Source: RUG191 sp045642225
Lineage (GTDB): Bacteria > Bacillota > Clostridia > Lachnospirales > Lachnospiraceae
Reading direction: 5' to 3'
Length of the DNA: 29,288 nucleotides
Assembly: GCA_045642225.1 (NCBI GenBank)
Contig: JAZUIN010000014.1
Location: 1-29,288, forward strand
The position numbers were made by a program, and so were the translations under genes. Below are positions 8,345 to 16,039 of this stretch, in pieces. The notes beneath the pieces are model-generated. The model made no database searches. It had not been told where the DNA came from and saw only the letters and a list, made by a program, of their open reading frames with translations. Numbering within the stretch: the first letter of the stretch is position 1; each line of letters begins with the position of its first letter.

Positions 8345-9210
8345 TCTACAATATAATCCTTTATTTCTTTAATCATAGCTTTTGCTGCTGCTGACAAAAT
8401 TTTCTCATCCGCATAGCATACGCCAAGCACTCTGTATTCCCTTGGTTTCAACGGATAAATATCTACATTTCCTGTAGTCGTTTGTGTAAATAACGTAGGC
8501 ATAATCGATAGTCCAGTTCCACATTGAACCATAGCAATTGTTGACTGTTCATCTAGAATTCTACAATTCGCACGAACCTCTAATTTATGCTCAAACAAAT
8601 AACTATTAACATCCTTATTGTAGCTATCCTGCTGCACTACGAAAGGCTGATTCTTAAGCTCTTCTGGTGTGATGTGCTTAACAGATTTGTCAAAAAAGCC
8701 TTGTGGCGCAACACACACGAGCTCATCCTTATATAATTCTTCAAACTCTACACCGTCGCATGCCTTTTTTGATATGATTCCAACATCAATATCTCCATTT
8801 TTAGCCCAAACATTTACATCCGTATAAGAGCCTTGAAATACCTGCAATGTAATATTCGGATGCTTCTCCTTGAACCTAGTGATAATATCAGGAATCCACG
8901 CTAAGCACACAGTGTTAGTACAGCCTAGCTTAACAAAGCCTGCTTCTAAGCCCTTCATATCGTCTAAGGTCTGCTGCAAATTATTATTTGCATTTAAAAT
9001 CTTCTTAATGCAAGGATAAATCTGCTCTCCTGCGGAAGTTAATCTCACACCGTTTTTATCTCGTACAAATACTGCTTCTTTAAATTCCTCCTCCATAGAA
9101 GAAACAGCATGGCTTATCGCCGAAGGTGTAAGGTGCATAACCTCTGCGGTCTTAGCAAAACTACCTTGTTCTACTATTTGATTAAATATTTCATATGATA
9201 ATAAAGTCAT
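8329..9210 (-). CDS. LysR-type transcription regulator
   Basis: A 293-residue LTTR. The winged helix-turn-helix covers residues 1-60 (FAKTAEVMHLTPSAISHAVS holds the recognition helix), a linker helix follows, and the ligand-binding domain runs from about 90 to 290, starting with VKLGCTN. The protein starts where LysR proteins usually do. No ribosome site precedes the ATG; instead a good promoter lies so close that the transcript may begin at the start codon. The gene overlaps the FliB-like gene by 16 bases, an unusual arrangement because LysR regulators are often divergent from their targets. It may therefore control its own operon, including the methylase. The effector is unknown. Confidence 0.92.
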   Translation of the reverse strand: MTLLSYEIFNQIVEQGSFAKTAEVMHLTPSAISHAVSSMEEEFKEAVFVRDKNGVRLTSAGEQIYPCIKKILNANNNLQQTLDDMKGLEAGFVKLGCTNTVCLAWIPDIITRFKEKHPNITLQVFQGSYTDVNVWAKNGDIDVGIISKKACDGVEFEELYKDELVCVAPQGFFDKSVKHITPEELKNQPFVVQQDSYNKDVNSYLFEHKLEVRANCRILDEQSTIAMVQCGTGLSIMPTLFTQTTTGNVDIYPLKPREYRVLGVCYADEKILSAAAKAMIKEIKDYIVEWKQK

Positions 9211-9216
9211 ATAAAT

Positions 9217-9245
9217 ATGATACTTGAATAAAATTCATCTTGCAA
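9217..9245 (-). promoter_or_regulatory. Promoter of the LysR gene, giving a possibly leaderless transcript
   Basis: On the minus strand TTGCAA (9240-9245), 17 bp, TATCAT (9217-9222). The expected start of transcription, six to seven bases later, falls on the ATG at 9210. The -35 lies inside CTTGCAAG flanked by TTCA and TGAA, a near-palindrome that could be the regulator's own binding site. Confidence 0.5.
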
Positions 9246-9254
9246 GTGAAAAAG

Positions 9255-9283
9255 TTGAACTTTACTTCACTAGATACTTTATA
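9255..9283 (+). promoter_or_regulatory. Candidate promoter for a short plus-strand RNA
   Basis: TTGAAC (9255-9260), a 17-bp spacer and TTTATA (9278-9283) on the plus strand. No plus-strand gene follows before the amylase at 10387, but a terminator does 50 bases later. Confidence 0.4.
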
Positions 9284-9289
9284 TATCAT

Positions 9290-9357
9290 ATATTTAAACA
9301 GTAAAATGTTTAGTAATCTTTTTTCTTTTTAGGGACAACGTAGGTTGTCCTTTTTTT
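9290..9357 (+). ncRNA. Candidate small RNA ending at an orphan terminator
   Basis: A good intrinsic terminator (stem GGACAAC 9333-9339 with GTTGTCC 9344-9350, loop GTAG, then T7) points along the plus strand where no plus-strand gene ends. On the minus strand it has no T run, so it does not serve the methyltransferase. A second small hairpin precedes it (TAAACA with TGTTTA, about 9295-9312) and a possible promoter lies at 9255-9283. Together these predict an RNA of about 68 bases. It could instead stop antisense transcription. An eight-codon frame in it has no ribosome site. Confidence 0.4.
9333..9357 (+). terminator. Intrinsic terminator without an upstream gene
   Basis: A 7-bp stem, a 4-base loop and seven T on the plus strand. 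Both neighbouring genes lie on the minus strand. Confidence 0.8.
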
Positions 9358-9366
9358 ATTGTACTT

Positions 9367-10212
9367 TTACTTAATAACCCTCAAAACATCGACTGTATGT
9401 GCACTTGCACCAAGTAAATCCATCCTTTCACAAACGGTCTTTTGGTAACGAATAAATTCTTTGAATTCGTCATTTGACAAACTGTTAAGTACAGGTCTCA
9501 TATGATTTGCTGGCCCGTCAGGTGAAAGAATCACCTCTCGTTCTACCGCCATACCTTCATTAATTGCATCAATATCTTCAATCCTCACATAATCGTACAA
9601 ATCATTTTCATCTGTTTTTATGTGAAATGTATTATCCAAACGATTTCCCTTTACATTTTCCATAATGTGCTTCTCTTTGAAGCCATACGTCAACACTCCG
9701 TATTCATTCATCACATACGCAACAAATATATAACCTCCAGGTCTTGTTATTCTAATAGCTTCTGATAATGCATCTCTTTTGTCTTCTAGCGTATGTAAAT
9801 GATACATAGGTCCAAGAAGTAACGTTATATCAGCAATATTTTCGTCCATTTTAAGCTTTCTTGCGTCTCTTTTGTAACAAGTAATGTCAAGCTTTAAATC
9901 AGTAGCATACTTTTTCACCCTTCCAATGTTATGCTGTACCAAATCAAAGCTAATTAACTTATGACCTTCCTTAGCTAGAGGAATAGAATAAGCTCCACAG
10001 CCTGCACCTATGTCACAAATATCTAAATTTTGTATGTTGACTTCTGCATCAACCTCAGCATTCTCAACATTTGTAGCACATTTTTCTCTAATATATTTAT
10101 CTATATATTTCTTAACATAAGACATGGTTATTTCAAACTCAACCTGCCCATGTCTACTCTTCAAACGCTTATCCTCGTTAAATTTGTTATAGTATTCCTC
10201 AAGATCAGTCAT
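9367..10212 (-). CDS. Class I SAM-dependent methyltransferase
   Basis: A 281-residue cytosolic methyltransferase with a Rossmann fold. After an N-terminal helical region rich in acidic residues, motif I is DIGAGCGAYSIPLA at about residues 71-84, followed by the acidic end of strand 2 (ISFD), motif II-like DITLLLGPMYHL and the post-motif RITRPGGYIFVAY. This matches small-molecule methyltransferases of the UbiE/Methyltransf_11-25 type, but the substrate cannot be told. GAGGTGG sits three to four bases before the ATG. It stands alone between the LysR gene and the divergent amylase. A TATAAT on the minus strand (in AATTATACATAAT around 10235) is the likely -10, with a poor -35. Confidence 0.88.
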   Translation of the reverse strand: MTDLEEYYNKFNEDKRLKSRHGQVEFEITMSYVKKYIDKYIREKCATNVENAEVDAEVNIQNLDICDIGAGCGAYSIPLAKEGHKLISFDLVQHNIGRVKKYATDLKLDITCYKRDARKLKMDENIADITLLLGPMYHLHTLEDKRDALSEAIRITRPGGYIFVAYVMNEYGVLTYGFKEKHIMENVKGNRLDNTFHIKTDENDLYDYVRIEDIDAINEGMAVEREVILSPDGPANHMRPVLNSLSNDEFKEFIRYQKTVCERMDLLGASAHTVDVLRVIK

Positions 10213-10267
10213 TTTCCACCTCTATAATTTGCACAAATTATACATAATGTTTATAATGTTAAATTAT

Positions 10268-10288
10268 GAGTCTAAGTAAGACTCTTTT
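10268..10288 (+). terminator. Weak hairpin with a short T run upstream of the amylase
   Basis: GAGTCT (10268-10273) pairs with AGACTC (10279-10284), followed by TTTT. It lies between divergent genes, so it may act as a regulatory structure, or have no role. Confidence 0.3.
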
Positions 10289-10353
10289 ATATGTTATCAC
10301 ACATTTATTCTATTTCGTAAACAATTTATCTTTTTGAATAGGTTTTGAAAACA

Positions 10354-10379
10354 TATAATATAACATTTAACTTAGGAGG
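10354..10379 (+). promoter_or_regulatory. -10 box and ribosome site of the amylase gene
   Basis: A perfect TATAAT at 10354-10359 has only a poor -35 (TTTTTG, 17 bp away). A consensus AGGAGG at 10374-10379 lies seven bases before the ATG at 10387 and fixes the start. The leader would be only about 20 bases. Confidence 0.5.
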
Positions 10380-10386
10380 ACATAAT

Positions 10387-11694
10387 ATGTGGGCTGATGA
10401 AGCTGTATTTTATCAAATTTATCCTTTAGGATTTTGTAATGCTGCTTTTGAAAATGATGGTGTTTGCAATGAAAACATTACTAAAGTAATTGATTGGATA
10501 CCACATTTAAAAGAATTAGGTATTACAGCTATTTACTTCTCTCCAGTATTTGAATCTGATACACACGGATATAATACTAGAGATTATACTTTAATCGACA
10601 AGCGTCTTGGAACAAACGAAGATTTTGCAAAGGTTTGTAAAGAACTTCATAATAATAACATCAAGGTTGTATTAGATGGTGTATTTAACCATGTTGGACG
10701 TGGATTTTGGGCTTTTGAAGATGTTCTTAAGAACAGAGAAGGCTCTCGTTACGTTGGCTGGTTTGATAGAATCGCATTTGACGGCAATTCAAATTATAAC
10801 GATGGACTATGGTATGAAGGTTGGGAAGGAAATTACGACCTTGTAAAGCTCAATCTTAGAAATGACGAAGTTATCAATCACATTTTCGATTGTATAAAGG
10901 GTTGGGTTGATGAATTCGACATTGATGGTTTAAGACTCGATGTTGCATATTGCTTAGATCACGATTTCATTAGACGACTAAGAGATTTAGCCAATAACAT
11001 CAAACCTGAATTTTTCCTACTAGGCGAAACATTACACGGCGATTACAACATGATTATGAATGACGGAATGCTTCATTCTGTAACTAATTACGAATGCTAC
11101 AAAGGTTTACATTCTAGCTTCAACTCAATGAATATGTTTGAAATATGTCATTCATTACAGAGACAATTCGGCAATGAACAATGGTGCTTATACACTGGAA
11201 AACACTTACTATCCTTTGTTGACAACCATGATGTTACAAGAGTTGCTAGCATTTTAAATAACGAGAAGCATTTGCCATTAATATACACAGTATCTTTCGG
11301 TATGCCTGGAATTCCATGCGTATACTATGGTAGCGAATGGGGCACAAAAGCTCGTAAAGAAGAAGGAGATCCTGCACTTCGTCCTTGCTTTAGTGCACCA
11401 GAAAGCAATGACTTAACAAAGCATATCAAAGCTCTTGCAAATGCAAAAAGCAGTTCAAAAGCTTTACAATATGGCAATTATGTATCAATTGTACTTACAA
11501 ACCAACAAACAGTATTCCTTCGCGAATGTGATGGTGAACGAGTTTTGGTCTGTGTCAATGCTACTGATTCTCCGTTCTACGCTAACTTTGATATGGGTGT
11601 TTCAGAAGGTACTGATTTACTAACTGGTAACAAAATACCTTTAAACAACGGTTTTGAAATGGCTGGATACAGCTCTTATCTTATCAAGCTATAA
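10387..11694 (+). CDS. GH13 alpha-amylase family glucanohydrolase (maltodextrin or cyclodextrin hydrolysing type)
   Basis: A 435-residue glycoside hydrolase of family 13 that should cleave alpha-1,4 bonds in maltodextrins. All four conserved regions are present: I DGVFNH (97-102), II GLRLDVAYC (181-189, nucleophile D185), III GETLHG with acid/base E214, and IV FVDNHD (277-282). There is no signal peptide, so it acts in the cytoplasm. The order of motifs fits cyclomaltodextrinase/neopullulanase relatives, but the N-terminal starch-binding domain those have is missing; the catalytic domain starts at once with FYQIYPLGF. The start at 10387 follows a consensus ribosome site; an earlier ATG at 10345 has none. 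No sugar transporter is nearby. Its terminator lies inside the end of the converging gene. Confidence 0.93.
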   Translation: MWADEAVFYQIYPLGFCNAAFENDGVCNENITKVIDWIPHLKELGITAIYFSPVFESDTHGYNTRDYTLIDKRLGTNEDFAKVCKELHNNNIKVVLDGVFNHVGRGFWAFEDVLKNREGSRYVGWFDRIAFDGNSNYNDGLWYEGWEGNYDLVKLNLRNDEVINHIFDCIKGWVDEFDIDGLRLDVAYCLDHDFIRRLRDLANNIKPEFFLLGETLHGDYNMIMNDGMLHSVTNYECYKGLHSSFNSMNMFEICHSLQRQFGNEQWCLYTGKHLLSFVDNHDVTRVASILNNEKHLPLIYTVSFGMPGIPCVYYGSEWGTKARKEEGDPALRPCFSAPESNDLTKHIKALANAKSSSKALQYGNYVSIVLTNQQTVFLRECDGERVLVCVNATDSPFYANFDMGVSEGTDLLTGNKIPLNNGFEMAGYSSYLIKL

Positions 11695-11719
11695 AGTAAG
11701 CTAAAACTATATAAAACTT

Positions 11720-13027
11720 TTATGTAGCTACAGATTGAGAACTACTCTCTTCAACATCTGTAGCTACTTTTATATGTACTTTTGTTACACGATTCTTCTC
11801 AGTTTCAACCACTCGTACCATATGATGCTCCCCAGGTGAAATGTAAGTCTCTCCAACATTTGGGAAGTGATCAAATTCACCTGTTATAAATCCACCAATA
11901 GTATCATAATCTTCTGATTTGAAATTAAGCGGCAACTGATTGCACAAATCCTCTAAATTTGCTGAACCTAATACATCATATTCATTCTCACCAGTTTGGA
12001 CTACATCATCTACTTCATAGGAATCAAATTCATCTCTAATTTCACCTACTAATTCCTCAAGCAAATCCTCTAATGTAATCATTCCTGCGACATCACCAAA
12101 TTCATCAAGCACAATTGTTAAACTTATAGAATTAGAACGCATCTCATCAAATAGATCTGCTGTATTCTTCTTCTCATATGTAAAATGTACTTTTCTTGTA
12201 AGATTTCTGATAGAAAATGCTTCTTTATTCTCTTCAAGAAGTAAATCCTTCATGTTAACAAATCCAATAACATTATCTATTTCGTTCTCATATACAGGAA
12301 TTCTTGTAAATTTATGTTCTTTGTATTCTTCAATCAACTTATCATATGACCAATTAACATCTACCATAGTCATATCGATACGTGGAATCATAATTTCTTT
12401 TGCTGTAGCATCTGAGAAATCAAATAAATTATGAATTATTTCTTTCTCATCACTTTCAATAACTCCCGTCTCGTGACTTACATTTACAATAGTTCTTAAC
12501 TCTTCTTCTGTAATCGCATCCTCTTGCTTACTAGGATCAACTCCAAAAATTCTAAGTACAATAGATGCGAGAAAATTAACTATTATAATGATTGGTGTAA
12601 GAATAATCATTAAAAATTTGATAACACCTGCATATTTTAATGACATACTATCTGCTTTAATGTTCGCCATTGTTTTGGGCGTGATTTCTCCAAAGATCAA
12701 GATTAGTAATGTCAATACACCAGTTGCTATACCCGCACCTACACTTCCAAAAACCTGAATCGCACAGGTTGTCGCAAGAGAAGATGCCGACAAATTAACT
12801 ATGTTATTACCAATCAATATTGCCGAAAGCATTTTAGAAGAATTATCCGTTATATCTATTACTATCGCAGCTTTTCTCGCCTGTTTTCCGCCTTCTTCTA
12901 CTAAGTTTCTCATTTTAATCTTATTAACCGTTGTTAAAGCGGTCTCTGCAGAAGAGAAAAATGCAGATAACATAAGTAATATTACAAGTATTATTAATTT
13001 GATTATAAGTTGTATGTCTACTTCCAA
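11720..13027 (-). CDS. CNNM/CorC-HlyC family membrane protein with CBS domains
   Basis: This 435-residue protein has the DUF21 (CNNM) transmembrane domain at about residues 1-175, with three to four helices and the FFSSAETALT segment, then a CBS pair at about 205-330 (including FTRIPVYENEIDNVIGFV and VLDEFGDVAGMITLEDLLEELVG split around the usual turns), and a C-terminal CorC/HlyC domain. Relatives such as MpfA and CNNM are linked to Mg2+ export; the old name haemolysin is misleading. It starts at a TTG, with AGGAG six bases upstream inside the end of ahcY, nine bases after that gene's stop. It is thus the second gene of the ahcY operon. Its last codons double as a terminator stem. Confidence 0.93.
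   Translation of the reverse strand: MEVDIQLIIKLIILVILLMLSAFFSSAETALTTVNKIKMRNLVEEGGKQARKAAIVIDITDNSSKMLSAILIGNNIVNLSASSLATTCAIQVFGSVGAGIATGVLTLLILIFGEITPKTMANIKADSMSLKYAGVIKFLMIILTPIIIIVNFLASIVLRIFGVDPSKQEDAITEEELRTIVNVSHETGVIESDEKEIIHNLFDFSDATAKEIMIPRIDMTMVDVNWSYDKLIEEYKEHKFTRIPVYENEIDNVIGFVNMKDLLLEENKEAFSIRNLTRKVHFTYEKKNTADLFDEMRSNSISLTIVLDEFGDVAGMITLEDLLEELVGEIRDEFDSYEVDDVVQTGENEYDVLGSANLEDLCNQLPLNFKSEDYDTIGGFITGEFDHFPNVGETYISPGEHHMVRVVETEKNRVTKVHIKVATDVEESSSQSVAT
11724..11771. terminator. Terminator embedded in the last codons of the CNNM gene
   Basis: A perfect 12-bp inverted repeat (GTAGCTACAGAT 11724-11735 with its complement 11756-11767) with a 20-base loop is followed by TTTTAT on the plus strand. 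It lies 30 bases after the amylase stop but wholly within the coding end of the converging gene. Confidence 0.65.
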
Positions 13028-13036
13028 AATTTACTC

Positions 13037-14281
13037 CTATACATCTGAAGAATTAAGATATTCTTCTTGTTCTTTTGTCAATTTATCTATTTGAATATTT
13101 AAGAAATTAAGCTTACGCTTTGCAACTTCATCATCTACCTCTTTAGGTACAACAATAAGCTTTTCTGTCAATTCATCCTTATGCTCAACAAGATATTTTG
13201 CTGATAAAGCTTGTATTCCAAAGCTCATATCCATTATTTCTGCAGGATGTCCATCACCACAAGCAAGATTAACAAGTCTGCCCTCGCCTAATACATATAC
13301 AAAGCTACCTGGCTTAACCTCATATCCAACAATATTTTGTCTTTGGTCTATTGATGACAAGGCCATTTTGCGTAGTCCTTCCATATCAACTTCTACATCA
13401 AAATGTCCTGCATTACAAAGAATTGCACCATCCTTCATATTTTTCATATGCTCAGTCGTGATAACATGTGCACAACCTGTAACTGTCACAAAGAAGTCAC
13501 CAAGAAATGCTGCCTTTTCCATTGGCATAACCTCAAATCCATCCATAACCGCTTCAATAGCTTTAATAGGATCAACCTCAGTAACGATAACCTTTGCACC
13601 AAGGCCTTTTGCGCGCATAGCTACACCTTTACCACACCAGCCGTATCCTGCAACAACAACCTTCTTACCGGCAACAATAAGATTGGTAGTTCTATTGATT
13701 CCGTCCCATACGGACTGTCCTGTACCATATCTGTTATCGAATAAATGCTTACAATCTGCATCATTAACCATTACCATAGGAAATTCCAACTCACCAGCTT
13801 TATCCATAGCTTTAAGTCTTATAATTCCTGTTGTCGTCTCTTCACAACCACCGATTACATATTGCAATTTATCACGCATCTCATTGTGAAGCATATTTAC
13901 CAAATCTCCACCATCATCAATAATAATATTACAATCGTTCTCTAGCACTTGTCTTATATTTGCAAAGTATACTTCATCTGTACAGCCATGATGTGCAAAT
14001 ACATTAAGCCCATCCTTAACTAATGCTGCTGCAACATCGTCTTGAGTAGATAATGGATTACTTCCTGTAACAAACATTTCTGCTCCGCCAGCCTTAAGAA
14101 CTTTACACAAATATGCTGTTTTAGCCTCCAAATGAACAGATAAAGCTATTCTTATCCCTTCAAAAGGTTTATCCTTCTTAAAATCTTCCTCTAAAGACCT
14201 TAAAATATCACAGTTCTTTCTAACCCAATCAATCTTATGCTCTCCACTTGGTGCCAAATTAATATCTTTAATATCGTACAT
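13037..14281 (-). CDS. ahcY: Adenosylhomocysteinase
   Basis: S-adenosylhomocysteine hydrolase splits SAH into adenosine and homocysteine, removing the product inhibitor of methyltransferases. The 414-residue protein matches the shorter bacterial/archaeal type. It shows HLEAKTA near residue 50, the NAD site GYGWCGKGVAMRAKGLGA near 213-230, the catalytic-site segments MVNDADCKHLFDNRYGTG and CNAGHFDVEV, and ends without the C-terminal HYRY tail of the longer form. The ATG at 14281 follows GGAGG with eight bases between; a TTG five codons earlier overlaps that ribosome site and is unlikely. It leads a two-gene operon with the CNNM protein. No SAH or SAM riboswitch is seen in the leader of about 20 bases. 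Confidence 0.96.
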   Translation of the reverse strand: MYDIKDINLAPSGEHKIDWVRKNCDILRSLEEDFKKDKPFEGIRIALSVHLEAKTAYLCKVLKAGGAEMFVTGSNPLSTQDDVAAALVKDGLNVFAHHGCTDEVYFANIRQVLENDCNIIIDDGGDLVNMLHNEMRDKLQYVIGGCEETTTGIIRLKAMDKAGELEFPMVMVNDADCKHLFDNRYGTGQSVWDGINRTTNLIVAGKKVVVAGYGWCGKGVAMRAKGLGAKVIVTEVDPIKAIEAVMDGFEVMPMEKAAFLGDFFVTVTGCAHVITTEHMKNMKDGAILCNAGHFDVEVDMEGLRKMALSSIDQRQNIVGYEVKPGSFVYVLGEGRLVNLACGDGHPAEIMDMSFGIQALSAKYLVEHKDELTEKLIVVPKEVDDEVAKRKLNFLNIQIDKLTKEQEEYLNSSDV

Positions 14282-14309
14282 TTCTTTTTCCTCCAAAAAT
14301 ATATACGAT

Positions 14310-14339
14310 ATTATAGCACATTTGAGTTATACAATACAA
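14310..14339 (-). promoter_or_regulatory. Promoter of ahcY
   Basis: On the minus strand TTGTAT (14334-14339), 18 bp, TATAAT (14310-14315) preceded by TGC (extended -10). It is the same nine bases, TGCTATAAT, as at carD. Confidence 0.75.
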
Positions 14340-14355
14340 AAAAGCTCTCCAAAAT

Positions 14356-14946
14356 TTATGCAAAAACTGCATTATACACCATTGTCTTGTCGTCACTTTT
14401 TGTCTTATCTTCTTCCCATTTCAAAAATGCTTTACCTTCAAGCTTTGGCGTAGGCGGAATCAGATTATCTTCTACATCAATCTTATATCTTCTATAAATG
14501 TGGTCATCCACCTTATATATAATGTCTTTATATAATTTTCTTGATTCATCCAATACAACTGTCACCGTTTTTGTGATAGAAGCCATTTCACCAGTTGTAT
14601 GTGTATATTTTTCTGTTGCTTCAACCGACAAAATTCCTTCACTTATATCAACTGCCTTATAATTTATTGCAACCTCAAGATTTTTATCTCTATTTTCCTC
14701 TGTTCCGTTTATTATTTTCTGATTTAATTTCTCCTCAAACTCCTGTCTTATCCAGCCTTCTCCTTCCTCAGCACTTGCAAATGTATAACCCCGTAGTACA
14801 GCTTCTTCTAAAACTTCTTTGGCTGATGCTTCTATCGCATTTGTAAATTCTGTTTCTCTTTGAGCAGTATTATCAACAAACAATATGGAAACTGTAAGTA
14901 ATGCTACTAATACAGCTAATACTATTCCTATGCTTACATACTTCAT
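14356..14946 (-). CDS. Pilus-operon membrane-anchored protein with an InlB-repeat-like C-terminus
   Basis: The last gene of the Tad-like operon encodes 196 residues. Residues 5-25 form one membrane helix at the very N-terminus, as in minor pilins or TadE-like proteins. An acidic, helical then beta-rich domain follows outside the cell. The last 40 residues (PPTPKLEGKAFLKWEED and MVYNAVFA) look like half of an InlB B-type repeat, a small beta module common on surface proteins of Bacillota. GGTGG precedes the ATG at 14946, and that ATG overlaps the stop of the upstream gene (ATGA), so translation is coupled. It may be a tip or adhesive subunit; this is inference from position and domain shape. 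No clear terminator follows before ahcY's promoter region. Confidence 0.65.
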   Translation of the reverse strand: MKYVSIGIVLAVLVALLTVSILFVDNTAQRETEFTNAIEASAKEVLEEAVLRGYTFASAEEGEGWIRQEFEEKLNQKIINGTEENRDKNLEVAINYKAVDISEGILSVEATEKYTHTTGEMASITKTVTVVLDESRKLYKDIIYKVDDHIYRRYKIDVEDNLIPPTPKLEGKAFLKWEEDKTKSDDKTMVYNAVFA

Positions 14947-15383
14947 TCTTCCACCCCCAGACAACACCATTTTTTAGCTGAACCGCCAGTGTTGTTATAT
15001 CCTTCAACTAATATATTTATTAGTCCAGTTCTCGAAAACTTTAGCTTTCCATCTTGGTACACTCCATCACCTGCGTTTTCAAACTTAACAAACCTAACAT
15101 TATCAGCACCTTGAAACAATTCTAAAGGCATATAATCAGTATTAACTATTACTTTTTCATCTCTTACCTTAAGTTGAATATCCTCGTTCAAAACCTCTTT
15201 AAGTGCAGTGCTTTCATTGCCTTTAGCACTCTGCTCTATATTAGGCGCAAACATTTTCCCAAGACCTGGCATCAAACCAACAGAATCTAGCGCATAGCTT
15301 CGATAAAATATACAAATTATAATAAGAGATGTCACAACTATCCCAAGTATTGCCGCACCATATTCTTCTACAATCTGTTTCAT
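14943..15383 (-). CDS. Flp-pilin-like protein with a soluble C-terminal domain
   Basis: A 146-residue protein whose first nine residues (MKQIVEEYG) match the other small proteins of this operon, followed by one helix (about 10-27) and an extracellular domain of about 115 residues. That domain ends in a beta-rich stretch with FSRTGLINILVEGYNN and a CC pair, compatible with an Ig-like or pilin head fold. It overlaps both neighbours by four bases (ATGA at each end), so it is firmly in the operon. Only a weak AGGA site precedes the ATG. Its larger size suggests a minor pilin; I cannot name a family. Confidence 0.7.
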   Translation of the reverse strand: MKQIVEEYGAAILGIVVTSLIIICIFYRSYALDSVGLMPGLGKMFAPNIEQSAKGNESTALKEVLNEDIQLKVRDEKVIVNTDYMPLELFQGADNVRFVKFENAGDGVYQDGKLKFSRTGLINILVEGYNNTGGSAKKWCCLGVEE

Positions 15384-15565
15384 CTAATCACATCCTGACC
15401 ATACAATGTATTTGCATACGTTCTTATTGATGTTCCAAAAGAGTCCGTAAATACTGTAGTTAACATAGCAAGAATTACTACCCCCACTAGAACTGCAATT
15501 ATCAACTGACCATATTCTTCTACTATTTCTCTCATTTTTTGTCTAGGCCTATAAATATAGACCAT
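15380..15565 (-). CDS. Small Flp-pilin-like protein
   Basis: A 61-residue protein if started at 15565, or 51 if started at the internal ATG at 15535, which would give MREIVEEYG and align with the other pilin-like proteins here. AAGGAG lies only two bases before the first ATG, a short spacing; the second has almost no site, so the start is uncertain. A helix of about 20 hydrophobic residues follows EYG, then a short tail TSIRTYANTLYGQ. The size and layout are those of a major Flp pilin without a leader. It overlaps the next gene by four bases. Confidence 0.7.
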   Translation of the reverse strand: MVYIYRPRQKMREIVEEYGQLIIAVLVGVVILAMLTTVFTDSFGTSIRTYANTLYGQDVIR

Positions 15566-15583
15566 TACTCCTTTCCTATTTTC

Positions 15584-15691
15584 CTATACGAGAGCTAATG
15601 CATTAAGGAAATACAACAAAACGCCTACTAGTAGCGTTCCTATAACCATAAGCAATATACTCTCTCCATACTCTTTCAATAATGTATTCAT
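15584..15691 (-). CDS. Very small (35-residue) Flp-pilin-like membrane protein
   Basis: The frame reads MNTLLKEYG, then one hydrophobic helix to the end (ESILLMVIGTLLVG and on), 35 residues in all. AGGAG lies five bases before the ATG. It keeps the Met-x-x-L-L-x-E-Y-G start of its neighbours but has almost nothing beyond the helix. It fits neatly in the gap between two operon genes (14 bases to the upstream stop, 18 to the downstream start). Too short for most gene finders, it may well be unannotated in relatives. Confidence 0.7.
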   Translation of the reverse strand: MNTLLKEYGESILLMVIGTLLVGVLLYFLNALALV

Positions 15692-15705
15692 CTCCACTCC
15701 TTTTC

Positions 15706-16038
15706 TCAGACATATCTTACAATTTCTTTCTCTGTTACAATTCCTAACATTGGAATCACAAAATCATACGTCAAAGTCATGACTGCACTTTTCTTATTAT
15801 CCTTTTCCGAAATTATATCTACCTTTAAGTTATTGATATTTTCTACATTTTCCGCTTCTTTTTCACATTCTGCGATTACTCCTGGTGCCAAATTTGCATT
15901 TCTCATCTTAGCCACAAAATCATTAGCCTCATTATTGATATTTCTTGACGAAATCGCAGAATAAATAAGGCTAGTTCCTAGTGCCACCGTAAGAAGCACA
16001 AAGAATAATCCTATATAAGCTTTAACAATTTGTTCCAT
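15706..16038 (-). CDS. TadE-like / pseudopilin-like membrane protein
   Basis: A 110-residue protein with the start MEQIVKAYIG, a single N-terminal helix (about 8-30) and an extracellular part that begins NNEANDFVAKMRNANL and ends in a beta-rich region. TadE/TadF-type pseudopilins have this form. The start differs from its neighbours in lacking the EYG glutamate and glycine (it reads KAYI), so it may be a separate class. GAGGAGG lies four bases before the ATG and overlaps the stop codon of the platform gene, one base away. Confidence 0.7.
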   Translation of the reverse strand: MEQIVKAYIGLFFVLLTVALGTSLIYSAISSRNINNEANDFVAKMRNANLAPGVIAECEKEAENVENINNLKVDIISEKDNKKSAVMTLTYDFVIPMLGIVTEKEIVRYV

Positions 16039-16039
16039 T

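Noticed and set aside
13368..13889. Long plus-strand reading frames opposite ahcY, guaB, carB and gltD
   Set aside because: They lie opposite strongly recognised genes, have no ribosome sites and no recognisable protein features.
14282..14355. SAH or SAM riboswitch before ahcY
   Set aside because: The leader after the predicted start is only about 20 bases, with no room for such a structure.
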